DNA of 33,772 nucleotides from Acidimicrobiaceae bacterium (GTDB lineage: Bacteria > Actinomycetota > Acidimicrobiia > Acidimicrobiales > Bog-793), in NCBI GenBank assembly GCA_003136185.1, contig PLDN01000093.1, positions 8,333 to 42,104 of the forward strand, in the 5' to 3' direction. Below the pieces are notes generated by a model, which had not been told where the DNA came from, did not search any database, and saw only the letters and a program-made list of their open reading frames with translations. Both the position numbers and the translations under genes were made by a program. Below are positions 23,491 through 31,983 of this stretch, piece by piece; position 1 is the stretch's first letter, and every line of letters starts with the position of its first letter.

Positions 23491-24085
23491 GATCCAGGTA
23501 TTCGGCACTCAATGGTGCGGTGACTTTTACCGGGGCGAGGACGTCCTCGTCGTCGGCGGCGGCAACTCCGCGGGAGAGGAGGGGCTCTTTCTGACCCGCT
23601 TCGCCAGGCACGTCACCATCGCCACCCGCGACCCCGAGCTCACAGCCAGCAAGGTCGTCATCGAGAAGGTGGCCGAGCGGCCCGACATCGACGTTCTCAC
23701 GAATATCAACACCGTCGAGCTGAAGGGGGAGAGCCACCTCGAGACGGTCGTCGTCGAGGACTCCCTCACCGGAGAACGGAGCGAGCTCCGCCCGGCCGGG
23801 ATGTTCGTCTTCATCGGCCTCACACCGAATACCGAGATCGTGGGTGAGCTCGTGGAGCTGGACGGGCAGGGTTTCTTGACGACAGATGCATGGCTGCAAA
23901 CGTCGCTGCCCGGTGTGTTCGCTGCCGGTGATGCTCGCTCGGGCAGCACCAAACAGGCTGCTTCTGCCGCAGGCGAAGGCGCCGCTGCCGCCATCGCGAT
24001 CCGCTGCTACCTGGGACCACTCGCGGGCGGCATGGCTGAGCCGCAACTCGACCGTGGCGGCATGCCGGCGGTCATGGAGGTCTGA
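23468..24085 (+). pseudogene. chimeric remnant: glutaredoxin-like start fused to C-terminal half of a thioredoxin reductase
   Basis: A 205-residue open frame. Residues 1-19 (MVADEAGEIQVFGTQWCGD) look like the beginning of a mycoredoxin/glutaredoxin, stopping just where its second active-site Cys would follow. From residue 20 the sequence is thioredoxin reductase, beginning exactly after the CATCDG redox motif: FYRGEDVLVVGGGNSAGEEG is its NADPH site, and VFIGLTPNTEIV plus VFAAGDARSGSTKQAASAAGEG is its second FAD segment. The N-terminal FAD domain and the CxxC are missing, so it cannot be a working TrxR. An in-frame deletion joining two neighbouring genes is the simplest explanation (inference). 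It overlaps the GGDEF gene end by 23 bases and has no ribosome binding site. It could instead be a new small NADPH-binding protein. Confidence 0.7.
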
Positions 24086-24086
24086 G

Positions 24087-26927
24087 CTAGCGGACCGGGG
24101 CTGCGACCGAGGACGAGAACCACACCTCGAACTCCTCGGGCCGGAGAGGTTTCGACCATAAGTAGCCCTGCGCTGTCTGACAGCCGAGCTCGACGAGCTC
24201 CGCTCGCTGCTCCTCGGTCTCGACGCCCTCCGCGCACAACATGAGGTTGAGCGCCTTGCCGAGGCTCACGATGGCATGCACGATGGAAGAATCGTCCAGA
24301 TCGGTGCCAAGACCATCGACGAACGAACGGTCGATCTTGAGCAGCTTGACGGGGAGCCGCTTCAACCGGCTGAGCGATGAATAACCGGCACCGAAGTCGT
24401 CGACGGCGAGAACGATCCCCGCGTCGGCAAAGCCGCGGAGCAGCGGTACTGAAATGTCGACGTCGTCCATCGCGGCGGTCTCGGTGATCTCGAGGCAGAG
24501 CCCATCGGGCGACAGACCGTGAGCCGACAGCGCTCCAAGGGCCCTTTCGAGGAGGTCTCCCGACAAGAGCTGGCGCGGCGAGAGGTTGACCGCGACGAGA
24601 AGCCGCTCCGCACCGGGAAGCGTCCGCCGCCAGACCGCAGTCTGGGCGATCGCCTGCTCGAGCACCCATTCGCCGATCGGGACTATGAGACCGGTCTCCT
24701 CCGCTGCGTAGACGAACTCGGCTGGAGGGACGACACCGCGCTCGGGATGATCCCAGCGGATGAGCGCCTCAACCGCAGAGGGCAGGTCGCCAGGCAGTCC
24801 CACGATCGGTTGATACTCGAGGCGGAACTCGTGGCGCTCGAGCGCGTGACGCAACGCCAGCTCGATGTCGAGCCGACGGGTGGCCCTGGAGCGCAGGTCA
24901 GGGTCGAACAGCTCGGACCGGGCACGGCCGCGCTCTTTCGCCCGGTACATCGCTGTGTCTGCATCCCTCATCAAGGTTGCCGGCGTATCGCCCTCGGTCG
25001 CGACGACGATCCCGGACGATACCGTGACGTACATCTGCTGGTCGTCGATGTCGAAGGGCTCGTCGCACACGGCCCCGACTCTCTCGCCGATAGTGGTCGC
25101 TTCGGCGACGTCGTTCACGTCCTCGCAGACGAGCACGAACTCGTCCCCGCCAAACCGAGCAATGGTGTCGCCCGCCCGCGTGCACCCGCCCAGGCGATGC
25201 GCCAACTGGCGGAGGAGATCGTCGCCAGCAGAGTGGCCGAGCGAGTCGTTGACCAGCTTGAAATGGTCGATGTCGACAAAGACGACCGCCACCTTCGATT
25301 GGGTGCGGTGCGAGCGGTTGAGGGCGGTCTCGAGGCGGTCCTGCAACAGATTCCGGTTCGGGAGTCCGGTGAGCGGGTCGTGCATCGCGAGCTGCTCGAG
25401 CTCTTCCTCGGCGCGCTTGCGGTCGGTGATGTCGACGATCTGGGCGAGCGTGTACATCGGGTCGCCCGAGGCGTCCCGGACGAGGGCGAGATGGACGATC
25501 GTATGGATCGCTTCGCCGTCGGGACGCAGGTAGCGACGCTCGAACTCGACGTGATTCTTCGGGGAGCTGAGGAGCGCCTCGGTCGGGGACTCACCCCTCA
25601 AAGGGACGTCTGAGGGATGGGAGAACTCATCTGGGGAGTGACCGATGAGCTCGTTCGGCGTGCGGCCGAGAATCCGGCAAACCGTCGGGTTGACCTGGCG
25701 CACCTTCCGGTCGAGGTCGAGGATGCACATGCCGACGCTGCCGAGCTCGAAGGCGATCGAGAACTGCTGCTCAGCGACCCGGCGGGCCTCTTCGGCGTGC
25801 AACCGGTCGGTGATGTCCTGCGTGGAGCCGACGACACGAACGACTTCTCTCGACTCGTTGCGGACAATCCGGCCGAGCGTGTGCAGCCGGCGCTCTTCAC
25901 CGTCGGTGCGCACGATCCGGTACGTGATGTCGAAGTCGGAGTCGTAGGGCGCGTCCGGACCGAGGTGATCGAGGAAGAGTTGACGGTCCTCTGGATGGAT
26001 CCGATCGAAGAAACGCTCCACCGACGGCGCCTCGTCGTCGTCCAACCCGGCAAGGCGGCGAAGCTCGCGGGACCATCGCAGGGCGCCAGTCACGTAGTCG
26101 AATTCGAAGCTCCCGAGCCTCGCTATCTGCTGCGCCTCCTCGAGCTGCTGGTGCTCGTCAGCGGCGAGCTGCTCGAGCTCCCGGCGCTCGGTGACGTCCC
26201 GGCAGACTGCCGCGCCGCCGACAACGTTGCCGAGCCGGTCGCGCACGGAGTGAACTGTCGACTCGACGAGAAACCGCCTCCCGTCGGGATGCACGTAGTC
26301 GCTCTCGAACGACATGCCCGACGACGCCTCGCCGTCGGGCAGTTGGGTCAAGAACTGCGGCCCGGTCCACCGCTCGGGGGACGTGACGACCTCGCTCAGC
26401 AAGCCGACCCGCTCGCTCGCCGAGTGACCGAACAAGCGGGTCGCGGCGTCGTTCCAGCTCGTGATCCGCCCGCCGAGATCGAAGCCGAGGATCGCGTCGT
26501 TCGAGGACTCGACGATTGCCGAGAGGCGCCTGTTGGCTTCCTCCATCGCGTAGCGCTCGGTGATGTCGGTGCCGACCGCCACCATCCCAACAAAGTCACC
26601 GCTGTCGTCGAGGAGGGGCGTCAGGTTGACGAGGACCGGGAAGCGGTGGCCGTCTCGCCGCGTGAGTTGGAAGTCCTCCGTCACCGCCTCGCCGCCGGCC
26701 AGTTGGTCGATCAGGCTCTCGGCCCGGGAGTCGGAGATGCCGATGCCTGCGGCCGAGAGGATGTCGATGCCGATCATCTCCTCGGCCTTCCAGCCGAGAG
26801 TCTCTTCAGCACCCTTGTTCCAGTAGACGACCCTGAACTCCGTGTCGACGACGATTACTGGCAAGCCGATGGACGCGAGCAGGCGGACTGCGAAGTCCGC
26901 ACGGTTGTCGTCTGACTGAATTTTCAT
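24087..26927 (-). CDS. PAS(x4)-GGDEF-EAL bifunctional c-di-GMP protein
   Basis: 946 residues, soluble. Four PAS domains at about 15-125, 133-250, 268-380 (PAS_3 type, RLGSFEFDYVTGALRWSRELRR) and 388-505 end in DITxR linkers. The GGDEF domain has FGGDEF at 592-597 and an I-site R584xxD587. The EAL domain (about 690-935) is intact: Glu720 in VEALIRW, NLSPRQL, LEITETA, DDFGAGYSSL (843-852), Lys864 in LKIDRSFV, CAEGVETEEQ and QGYLWSKPL. Both synthesis and hydrolysis of c-di-GMP look possible, chosen by PAS input (redox, light or small molecules; unknown). The gene ends 1 base from the convergent redox chimera. Its ATG (26927) lacks a clear ribosome binding site. Confidence 0.95.
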   Translation of the reverse strand: MKIQSDDNRADFAVRLLASIGLPVIVVDTEFRVVYWNKGAEETLGWKAEEMIGIDILSAAGIGISDSRAESLIDQLAGGEAVTEDFQLTRRDGHRFPVLVNLTPLLDDSGDFVGMVAVGTDITERYAMEEANRRLSAIVESSNDAILGFDLGGRITSWNDAATRLFGHSASERVGLLSEVVTSPERWTGPQFLTQLPDGEASSGMSFESDYVHPDGRRFLVESTVHSVRDRLGNVVGGAAVCRDVTERRELEQLAADEHQQLEEAQQIARLGSFEFDYVTGALRWSRELRRLAGLDDDEAPSVERFFDRIHPEDRQLFLDHLGPDAPYDSDFDITYRIVRTDGEERRLHTLGRIVRNESREVVRVVGSTQDITDRLHAEEARRVAEQQFSIAFELGSVGMCILDLDRKVRQVNPTVCRILGRTPNELIGHSPDEFSHPSDVPLRGESPTEALLSSPKNHVEFERRYLRPDGEAIHTIVHLALVRDASGDPMYTLAQIVDITDRKRAEEELEQLAMHDPLTGLPNRNLLQDRLETALNRSHRTQSKVAVVFVDIDHFKLVNDSLGHSAGDDLLRQLAHRLGGCTRAGDTIARFGGDEFVLVCEDVNDVAEATTIGERVGAVCDEPFDIDDQQMYVTVSSGIVVATEGDTPATLMRDADTAMYRAKERGRARSELFDPDLRSRATRRLDIELALRHALERHEFRLEYQPIVGLPGDLPSAVEALIRWDHPERGVVPPAEFVYAAEETGLIVPIGEWVLEQAIAQTAVWRRTLPGAERLLVAVNLSPRQLLSGDLLERALGALSAHGLSPDGLCLEITETAAMDDVDISVPLLRGFADAGIVLAVDDFGAGYSSLSRLKRLPVKLLKIDRSFVDGLGTDLDDSSIVHAIVSLGKALNLMLCAEGVETEEQRAELVELGCQTAQGYLWSKPLRPEEFEVWFSSSVAAPVR

Positions 26928-26965
26928 GTGTGCGCCCGAGCCCCCCGCGACGAACGCTCAGCAGC

Positions 26966-27295
26966 TCAGCGCTGAGTGACCTTCACAGCTGTTCCGTACG
27001 CACAGATCTCGGTCCACGCGTCACCCATCTCCGAAGTGTCAAAGCGCATCGCAACCACCGCATTGGCGCCGCGCTCGGCGGCCGCCTCGGCCATCCGCTG
27101 GATGACTTCCTGCCGGCTGGTCTCGAGGTTCTTCGTCATGCCCTTGAGCTCGCCGCCGAACATCGATTTGAGGCCCGCTCCCATCTGGGAGAACGCGTTC
27201 CTCGACCGCACCGTCAGACCGAAGACCTCCCCGAGCGTCTCGGTTATCTCGTAACCAGGAAGATCGTTCGTCGTGGCAATGATCACGCGCGACAA
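26966..27295 (-). CDS. YbjQ/UPF0145 (DUF74) family protein
   Basis: 109 residues. VIIATTNDLPGYEITETLGEVFGLTVRSRN at the start and AAERGANAVVAMRFDTSEM...TEICAYGTAVKV at the end are the family hallmarks; members form pentamers, and some descriptions suggest metal binding. The start is uncertain: TTG 27295 or GTG 27286, which would give VIIATTN as in typical members. Neither has a good ribosome binding site. It lies between the PAS-GGDEF-EAL gene (same strand, 38 bases downstream) and the divergent histidine phosphatase. The function is unknown. Confidence 0.88.
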   Translation of the reverse strand: MSRVIIATTNDLPGYEITETLGEVFGLTVRSRNAFSQMGAGLKSMFGGELKGMTKNLETSRQEVIQRMAEAAAERGANAVVAMRFDTSEMGDAWTEICAYGTAVKVTQR

Positions 27296-27338
27296 GGGTA
27301 CTCGCCCTCGGGAGTCTCGGCCATGTGAGGCGACCCTT

Positions 27339-27344
27339 TAGGCT
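27339..27344 (+). promoter_or_regulatory. -10 element for leaderless histidine phosphatase gene
   Basis: TAGGCT (TANNNT) ends 7 bases before ATG 27352, with no ribosome binding site present. This matches the actinobacterial leaderless layout and favours 27352 over the upstream GTG 27325 as the start. Confidence 0.45.
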
Positions 27345-27351
27345 CACGCCG

Positions 27352-28038
27352 ATGACAAGCGACGGAGCGAGTGATACGGGGCCGAGGGCGTACCGACAGG
27401 CGCGTTACTCCCTATTGCCCAACGCAACCGAGATCGTGCTCGTGCGCCATGGCGAGACCGTGCCGGCAGTCGACGGTGAGCCCTTTCAGCTCGTCGACGG
27501 GCACGGTGACCCGGGGCTCGGTCCCGAAGGTCAGCTGCAGGCGGAACAGGTCGCAGACCGCCTCGCCGACGACGGGCCGTTCGCGGCGCTCTATGTCACG
27601 ACGCTTCGCCGTACGGTCGAGACCGCCGCGCCCCTCGCGCCTCGCCTCGGGCTGGAGCCGGTCGTCCTGTCAGAGCTTCGCGAGGTCCTGCTCGGCGAGT
27701 GGGAGGGCGGCGAATTCCGCAAGCACATGGCAGAGGGCCATCCAATCGCGCTCGAGATGATGCGCCAGCAGCGATGGGACCTGATCCCCGGCGGTGAGAG
27801 CAACGAGGCACTCGAGGCTCGCCTGAAAGTTGGCATCGACCGGATCGCCGCTGCCCACGTGGGTCAGAGGGTGGTGGCCTTCTCCCACGGTGGCGCCATC
27901 GGGACGATCCTCGCGATGGCTTGCGGATCGCGCCCGTGGGCTTTCGTCGGCGGCGACAACGGCAACATCTCACGGCTCGTGGTGATGGAGGGAACGTGGT
28001 CCGTGCGAGGCTTCAACGACGTGAGTCACATGCGCTGA
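27352..28038 (+). CDS. histidine phosphatase (phosphoglycerate mutase-like) family protein
   Basis: 228 residues from ATG 27352; an in-frame GTG at 27325 is possible but less likely. EIVLVRHGET holds the phospho-accepting His33 (RHG), GLGPEGQLQAEQVADRL and YVTTLRRTVETAAPL hold further phosphate-binding residues (Arg in TLRRT), and VVAFSHGGAIGTIL supplies the second catalytic His. FREVLLGEWEGG-like Glu (LREVLLGEWEGGEF) is the proton donor region. It is cofactor-independent-type by motif and is likely a broad phosphatase rather than a glycolytic mutase. The exonuclease gene follows 48 bases downstream with its own promoter-like element. Confidence 0.9.
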   Translation: MTSDGASDTGPRAYRQARYSLLPNATEIVLVRHGETVPAVDGEPFQLVDGHGDPGLGPEGQLQAEQVADRLADDGPFAALYVTTLRRTVETAAPLAPRLGLEPVVLSELREVLLGEWEGGEFRKHMAEGHPIALEMMRQQRWDLIPGGESNEALEARLKVGIDRIAAAHVGQRVVAFSHGGAIGTILAMACGSRPWAFVGGDNGNISRLVVMEGTWSVRGFNDVSHMR

Positions 28039-28074
28039 GGCCCGAGCATCCGCGGCATTGATACACCCTCCGCG

Positions 28075-28080
28075 TATGTT
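28075..28080 (+). promoter_or_regulatory. -10 element for leaderless exonuclease gene
   Basis: TATGTT lies 6 bases before ATG 28087 and there is no ribosome binding site. TTGATA at 28058 is too close (11 bases) to be a normal -35. Confidence 0.4.
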
Positions 28081-28086
28081 GCCTTC

Positions 28087-28815
28087 ATGGCCTGGTTCGA
28101 CAGCCCGCTCATCGGCCTCGACTTCGAGACGACGGGGGTCGATCCGCTGAGCGACTTGCCGGTTCAGGTCGCTCTCGTGTGGTGCGACGGCCGCGGCGGC
28201 CGGACTCGGTCGGTCTGGCTGGTCGACCCGGGCTGTGAGATCCCCGAAGAGGCGATTGCGGTCCACGGGATCTCGACCGAGAGGGCGCGCGAAGAGGGCA
28301 CGACGCTCGAGCACATCGCTCATGTCGTCCATCGTGCGCTCATGAGAGCTGCGAGAGAGGGCGTGCCTCTCGTCGCGATGAATGCAAGTTTCGACGTGAC
28401 CATCGCCGCGTGCTTGTTCGCGCGGGCTGGGCTACCTCCTCTTTCCTGGGATCTCGTGATCGACCCTCTCGTCATCGACAGGCGCGTGGACAAGTACCGC
28501 AAGGGAAAGCGACGCCTTGATGCCCTCTGCGAGACCTACGGGATCCGCCTCGACGGAGCACACGACGCCGGCCAAGACGCCGAGGCCGCCTTGTCGCTTG
28601 CCCGCGAAATCGGTCGGCGGTGGCCCGAGGCCGGCGACCTCGATCCCGAGGAGCTGACGATCTTCCAGCGAGCCTGGCAGCACACCTGGGCGGCCGAGTT
28701 CAACGACTGGTGCCTGAGCGAGGGTCGCCCGGGGCTGAGCCCAGAGGAGTTCCTCTGGCCGCTTCGCAGCGTCACCGGCGACGTCTTTGCAGGCGTGTCG
28801 GGCGTCCCTGCCTGA
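28087..28815 (+). CDS. DEDDh 3'-5' exonuclease (DnaQ-like)
   Basis: 242 residues. The four catalytic acids and the histidine of the DEDDh group are present: Asp12 and Glu14 in GLDFETTG, Asp100 in NASFDV, and His156 with Asp161 in GAHDAGQDAEAA. LPVQVALVW and GISTERAREEG are typical of epsilon-like exonucleases. After the nuclease core (about 170) comes an alpha-helical C-terminus of about 70 residues rich in Trp (FQRAWQHTWAAEFNDWCL), common in actinobacterial stand-alone members. It acts on single-stranded DNA or RNA 3' ends in repair or turnover. No polymerase or helicase domain is attached. Confidence 0.93.
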   Translation: MAWFDSPLIGLDFETTGVDPLSDLPVQVALVWCDGRGGRTRSVWLVDPGCEIPEEAIAVHGISTERAREEGTTLEHIAHVVHRALMRAAREGVPLVAMNASFDVTIAACLFARAGLPPLSWDLVIDPLVIDRRVDKYRKGKRRLDALCETYGIRLDGAHDAGQDAEAALSLAREIGRRWPEAGDLDPEELTIFQRAWQHTWAAEFNDWCLSEGRPGLSPEEFLWPLRSVTGDVFAGVSGVPA

Positions 28816-28832
28816 CCCCGACGGGCTCAGTC

Positions 28833-28868
28833 GACTGAATCGACTCGGTCGGCTCGGTCGATTCAGTC
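28833..28868. terminator. bidirectional hairpin between exonuclease and decarboxylase genes
   Basis: A perfect 12-bp inverted repeat, GACTGAATCGAC (28833-28844) and GTCGATTCAGTC (28857-28868), with a 12-base loop of TCGG/TCGGC repeats. It lies between convergent genes and contains the TGA of the decarboxylase (28863-28865). There is no T-run, so it would be a hairpin-only or I-shaped terminator, as is common in actinobacteria. Confidence 0.65.
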
Positions 28869-30239
28869 GGCGAGGGAATCGAGGACGACGTCGACGTCCG
28901 CCGTCGTCGACCTGGGGTTGACAATCGCGACGCGGATGGCGACCTCGCCCGCATGGGTCGTCGGCACGACGAACGCTGTCCCGCTCATGAGCAGTTCGGC
29001 GGACCATTCGTAGTAGCGCGCCTCGGTCCACCCGGTCCGCCGGAACGCCACGACGGACAGGGGCGGCTCACCGATCAACTCAAGATGGTCGATTTCCCGC
29101 ACTCGGCGAGCAGCATGCTCGGCTACCCGCAACGTCTGCTCGATGGCAGCCGAGTAGGCGTCGGTCCCATGTGAAGCGAGGGAGAACCAGAACGGCAGGC
29201 CCCTCGCACGCCGCGTGAGCTGCAGGGCGTAGTCCGACGGGCTCCAGTCGTGCCCGGTCCTCAGAGGCTCCAAATATGCAGCGTGCTGTGAATGGGCCTC
29301 GTACCCGGCCCCTGGGTCCCGGTAGATCAGTGCGGCGCAGTCGAAGGGGGCGAACAGCCACTTGTGCGGATCGACGACGAACGAGTCTGCCGTCTCGATC
29401 CCGTTGAAGAGCGCTCGCCGGCTCGGTGCCGCCAGGCCAGCCGCCCCGTACGCGCCGTCCACGTGCAACCACAGCCCCCGGCGGCGGGCCACTGCCGAGA
29501 CGCTCTCCAGGTCGTCGACGATCCCGAGATTGGTGGTGCCTGCCGTCGCGACAACAGCGAACGGCTCCCGGCCGGGATGAGCGGTCGACGAGCGGTCGAG
29601 CGCTCCGTCAAGCGCCGCTCCCGTCAAGCGGCCCTCCTCGTCCGGTGTCACGCCGATGACGTCGATGTCCATTGCGTGCGCTGCGCTCGAGATGGACGAG
29701 TGCGCCTCGACACTTGCTGCCACGGCGTACCTTGCGGGCGGAGGGCGCTCCTCGGTCAACCGCCGCACAGCGTCGCGGTGCCTGGCGGCGATGAGAGCCG
29801 AGACGTTCCCGATCGTGCCGCCCTGGACGAAGACGCCGCCGGCGGTCTCTGGAAAGCCGGCCAACCCTGCAAGCCAGGCCAAGGCCTCGTTCTCGGCGTA
29901 GACAGCGCCGGCTCCCTCCATCCAGCTGCCGCCGTAGATCGACGAAGCGCCCACCACGAGGTCGAATAGCGTGCTCGCCGGCGTTGGGGCGCAGGGGATG
30001 AACGAGAAGTAGCGGGGGTGGTCGGTAGAGATGCAGGCAGGAGCCAGCACGTCGGCGAAAATGCGGAGAGCCTCGGTCCCCCCTATTCCATCAGGCGTGA
30101 TGGTCGGGCCCGCGTCCGCCCGAAGCTCCTCGGGGGCACGGGGGCCGTCGAGTGGCGGCGGGCGCATGTGAAGACGCTCCCGCGCATAAGCCATGACGTC
30201 AGCCGCCAGCTGCTCGGTCTGCTCGGTCCACTCGTGCAA
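28863..30239 (-). CDS. PLP-dependent amino acid decarboxylase (group II, AADC/GAD-like)
   Basis: 458 residues, starting at TTG 30239, which is supported by AAGGAGG 6 bases upstream. VDPHKWLFAPFDC contains the PLP-binding Lys293, LHVDGAYGAAGLA has Asp261 that pairs with the pyridine nitrogen, VEAHSSISSA has His180 that stacks on the ring, and FVQGGTIGNVSALIAAR is the phosphate-binding region. The overall type is aromatic-L-amino-acid decarboxylase-like. The substrate cannot be fixed from sequence; candidates are tyrosine, tryptophan, DOPA or glutamate. The motif THPRYFSFIP is common in members annotated as aspartate aminotransferase family / decarboxylase. It is convergent with the exonuclease gene. 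Confidence 0.92.
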   Translation of the reverse strand: MHEWTEQTEQLAADVMAYARERLHMRPPPLDGPRAPEELRADAGPTITPDGIGGTEALRIFADVLAPACISTDHPRYFSFIPCAPTPASTLFDLVVGASSIYGGSWMEGAGAVYAENEALAWLAGLAGFPETAGGVFVQGGTIGNVSALIAARHRDAVRRLTEERPPPARYAVAASVEAHSSISSAAHAMDIDVIGVTPDEEGRLTGAALDGALDRSSTAHPGREPFAVVATAGTTNLGIVDDLESVSAVARRRGLWLHVDGAYGAAGLAAPSRRALFNGIETADSFVVDPHKWLFAPFDCAALIYRDPGAGYEAHSQHAAYLEPLRTGHDWSPSDYALQLTRRARGLPFWFSLASHGTDAYSAAIEQTLRVAEHAARRVREIDHLELIGEPPLSVVAFRRTGWTEARYYEWSAELLMSGTAFVVPTTHAGEVAIRVAIVNPRSTTADVDVVLDSLAD

Positions 30240-30295
30240 CGGAAGCCTCCTTGGGTCCGGCGGCGGAACCCGGACTGCCTATCACGACCTTCGGG

Positions 30296-30616
30296 CTAGC
30301 TGAAGCGAGCGGCGGCCTGCTCCGCCAAGGCCGCCAAAGCCAGGTCGAGTTCGGTCACGCCACCAGCGTCGTGGGTGCTCAGGGCGACGTGCACGCGGTT
30401 GTAGACGTTCGACCACTCCGGATGGTGATCCATCTTCTCGGCGTGAAGCGCGACCGCGGTCATGAAGGCGAATGCCTCGACAAACCCGGCGAAACGGTAC
30501 TCCCTCTCGACGCACCACCCCTTCCCCGGAACCTCGGTGGCTCGCCACGACGCGAGGTCGCCCGACAGGCGACGCTCGATCTCGGCAGGGTCGATAGGCG
30601 TTCTCGAAAGGGCCAT
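30296..30616 (-). CDS. phhB: pterin-4a-carbinolamine dehydratase
   Basis: 106 residues from ATG 30616; the open frame upstream to 30793 overlaps the divergent lipoprotein and is rejected. The family signature is complete: F...[41 protein letters not shown], with the catalytic histidines His58, His64 and His65. The enzyme dehydrates 4a-hydroxytetrahydrobiopterin, usually to support aromatic amino acid hydroxylases. No such hydroxylase is in the window, although an aromatic-type decarboxylase lies next to it on the same strand (57 bases downstream). Many bacterial members may serve molybdopterin or other pterin pathways. It is divergent from the DUF3089 gene with only 35 bases between start codons. 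Confidence 0.93.
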   Translation of the reverse strand: MALSRTPIDPAEIERRLSGDLASWRATEVPGKGWCVEREYRFAGFVEAFAFMTAVALHAEKMDHHPEWSNVYNRVHVALSTHDAGGVTELDLALAALAEQAAARFS

Positions 30617-30632
30617 TCCCGATGATCGCGCC

Positions 30633-30648
30633 GCACGGGATACCGTGC
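30633..30648. promoter_or_regulatory. palindrome and -10 in the 35-base divergent gap (phhB / DUF3089 lipoprotein)
   Basis: GCACGG-GATA-CCGTGC, perfect 6-bp arms. TACCGT (30641-30646) inside its right half lies 5 bases before ATG 30652 and could be a leaderless -10. A protein bound to the dyad would block both genes. Confidence 0.45.
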
Positions 30649-30651
30649 CAC

Positions 30652-31923
30652 ATGTCTCGTTCCCGAACCTGGCTGAAGTCCCGACTCCGGCTGTCGCGTA
30701 CGGTCGCCCTCGTTGCGACGGCTTGTGTCGGTATCGGCGCGGCTGGGTGCGCTTCGAACGCGGCGTCGAGCCCGACGACCTCGAAATCGCCAAGCTCGAG
30801 CTCCACCTCCACTACCACGCCCGTCGCGACCGCCACCGGCGAGCAGGCCGTCATCTCGAAGGCCTTCTCGTCTCCTTCGCAGAGAAAGGACGCCGCCGGC
30901 ACTGTCTGGTTGTGCCGGCCGGGGCTTGCCAACGACCCCTGCTCGGGTGATCTAGCTGTCAGCTCGGTCGACGCCGCGGGAACTTCGTCTCCCGTCGCGG
31001 GGACTTCGGAGTTGGGGGTGGACGAGATGAAGAAGGTCGACTGTGTCTATGTGTACCCGACCGCGAGCGGCGAGCAGGCCGAGAACGCCAACCTCGCCGT
31101 GCAGGCAAGCGAGACATACGACGGGAGATCCCAGGCGGCCCAGTTCTCCCGTGACTGCAACGTGTGGGCGCCGATGTACCGCCAGGTGACGCTGAAGGGG
31201 CTGGACTCGCCCGGCGACAAGGCTGGGCCGGAGATCGCGTTCCGCAGCGCGCTCAAGGGTTTCGAGGATTACCTCCACAATTTCAACGACGGGCGGCCCG
31301 TCGTGCTGATCGGGCACTCGCAGGGTGCCGCCATCATGATCCGCCTGCTCGAGGCGACGATGGACACCCACGCGAGCTTGCGCAAGCTGCTCGTCTCGGC
31401 GATCATACTCGGCGGCAACGTCACCGTGCCGACCGGCAAGCTGCTGGGTGGTTCCTTCCAGCACATCCCTCCCTGCCAGTCAGAGACGGAGACCGGGTGT
31501 GTGATCGCTTATTCGAGTTTTGAGAAGACTCCCCCGGCGGCGACGTTCTTCGGCAAGGCGGGCCAGGGTGTGAGCTTCCTCTCCGGTGAGACCAAGAGCG
31601 CTGGGCTCCAGGTCGTGTGTTCCAATCCAGCGGCCCTCGGTGGTGGCACGGGGGCGCTGCTCCCGATCTTCCCCAACGGGACGGCCTACGTGGAGTACCC
31701 GGACCTGTACACGGCGAGGTGCGAGCACGAGGCGAACACCACTTGGCTGCAGGTGAACATCGTCGCCAAGCCCGGGGACACCCGCCAGACCGTCGGCCAG
31801 ACGCTCGGCCCGGAGTGGGGCTTGCACATCTACGACGTCAACATCTCGCTCGGCAATCTCGTGCAGGTCGTGGCGAACCAGATCCGCTCGTACGAGACAA
31901 AGGCGGCCGCGGCGGGCAGCTGA
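30652..31923 (+). CDS. DUF3089-family secreted lipoprotein (lipase-like alpha/beta hydrolase)
   Basis: 423 residues from ATG 30652 ([10 protein letters not shown]); ATG 30622 upstream is in frame but unlikely. The lipoprotein signal has a basic n-region, the hydrophobic [16 protein letters not shown], and a lipobox Cys33. A Ser/Thr/Pro linker follows, then the DUF3089 fold: [34 protein letters not shown], and the nucleophile elbow [16 protein letters not shown] with Ser223. [21 protein letters not shown] supplies the C-terminal region. Paired cysteines (for example [19 protein letters not shown]) suggest disulfides outside the membrane. It is likely an esterase or lipase of the cell surface. 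It is convergent with pfk, with a hairpin between. Confidence 0.9.
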   Translation: MSRSRTWLKSRLRLSRTVALVATACVGIGAAGCASNAASSPTTSKSPSSSSTSTTTPVATATGEQAVISKAFSSPSQRKDAAGTVWLCRPGLANDPCSGDLAVSSVDAAGTSSPVAGTSELGVDEMKKVDCVYVYPTASGEQAENANLAVQASETYDGRSQAAQFSRDCNVWAPMYRQVTLKGLDSPGDKAGPEIAFRSALKGFEDYLHNFNDGRPVVLIGHSQGAAIMIRLLEATMDTHASLRKLLVSAIILGGNVTVPTGKLLGGSFQHIPPCQSETETGCVIAYSSFEKTPPAATFFGKAGQGVSFLSGETKSAGLQVVCSNPAALGGGTGALLPIFPNGTAYVEYPDLYTARCEHEANTTWLQVNIVAKPGDTRQTVGQTLGPEWGLHIYDVNISLGNLVQVVANQIRSYETKAAAAGS

Positions 31924-31983
31924 CGACCAGCCCCGGACGGGTCACTCGGCATTCGAGTCGTCGCGCTGGTACGTTCGGCGGTA

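Noticed and set aside
25617-26915. 432-codon plus-strand open frame
   Set aside because: It is antisense to the PAS-rich part of the GGDEF-EAL gene, with no recognisable domain and no ribosome binding site.
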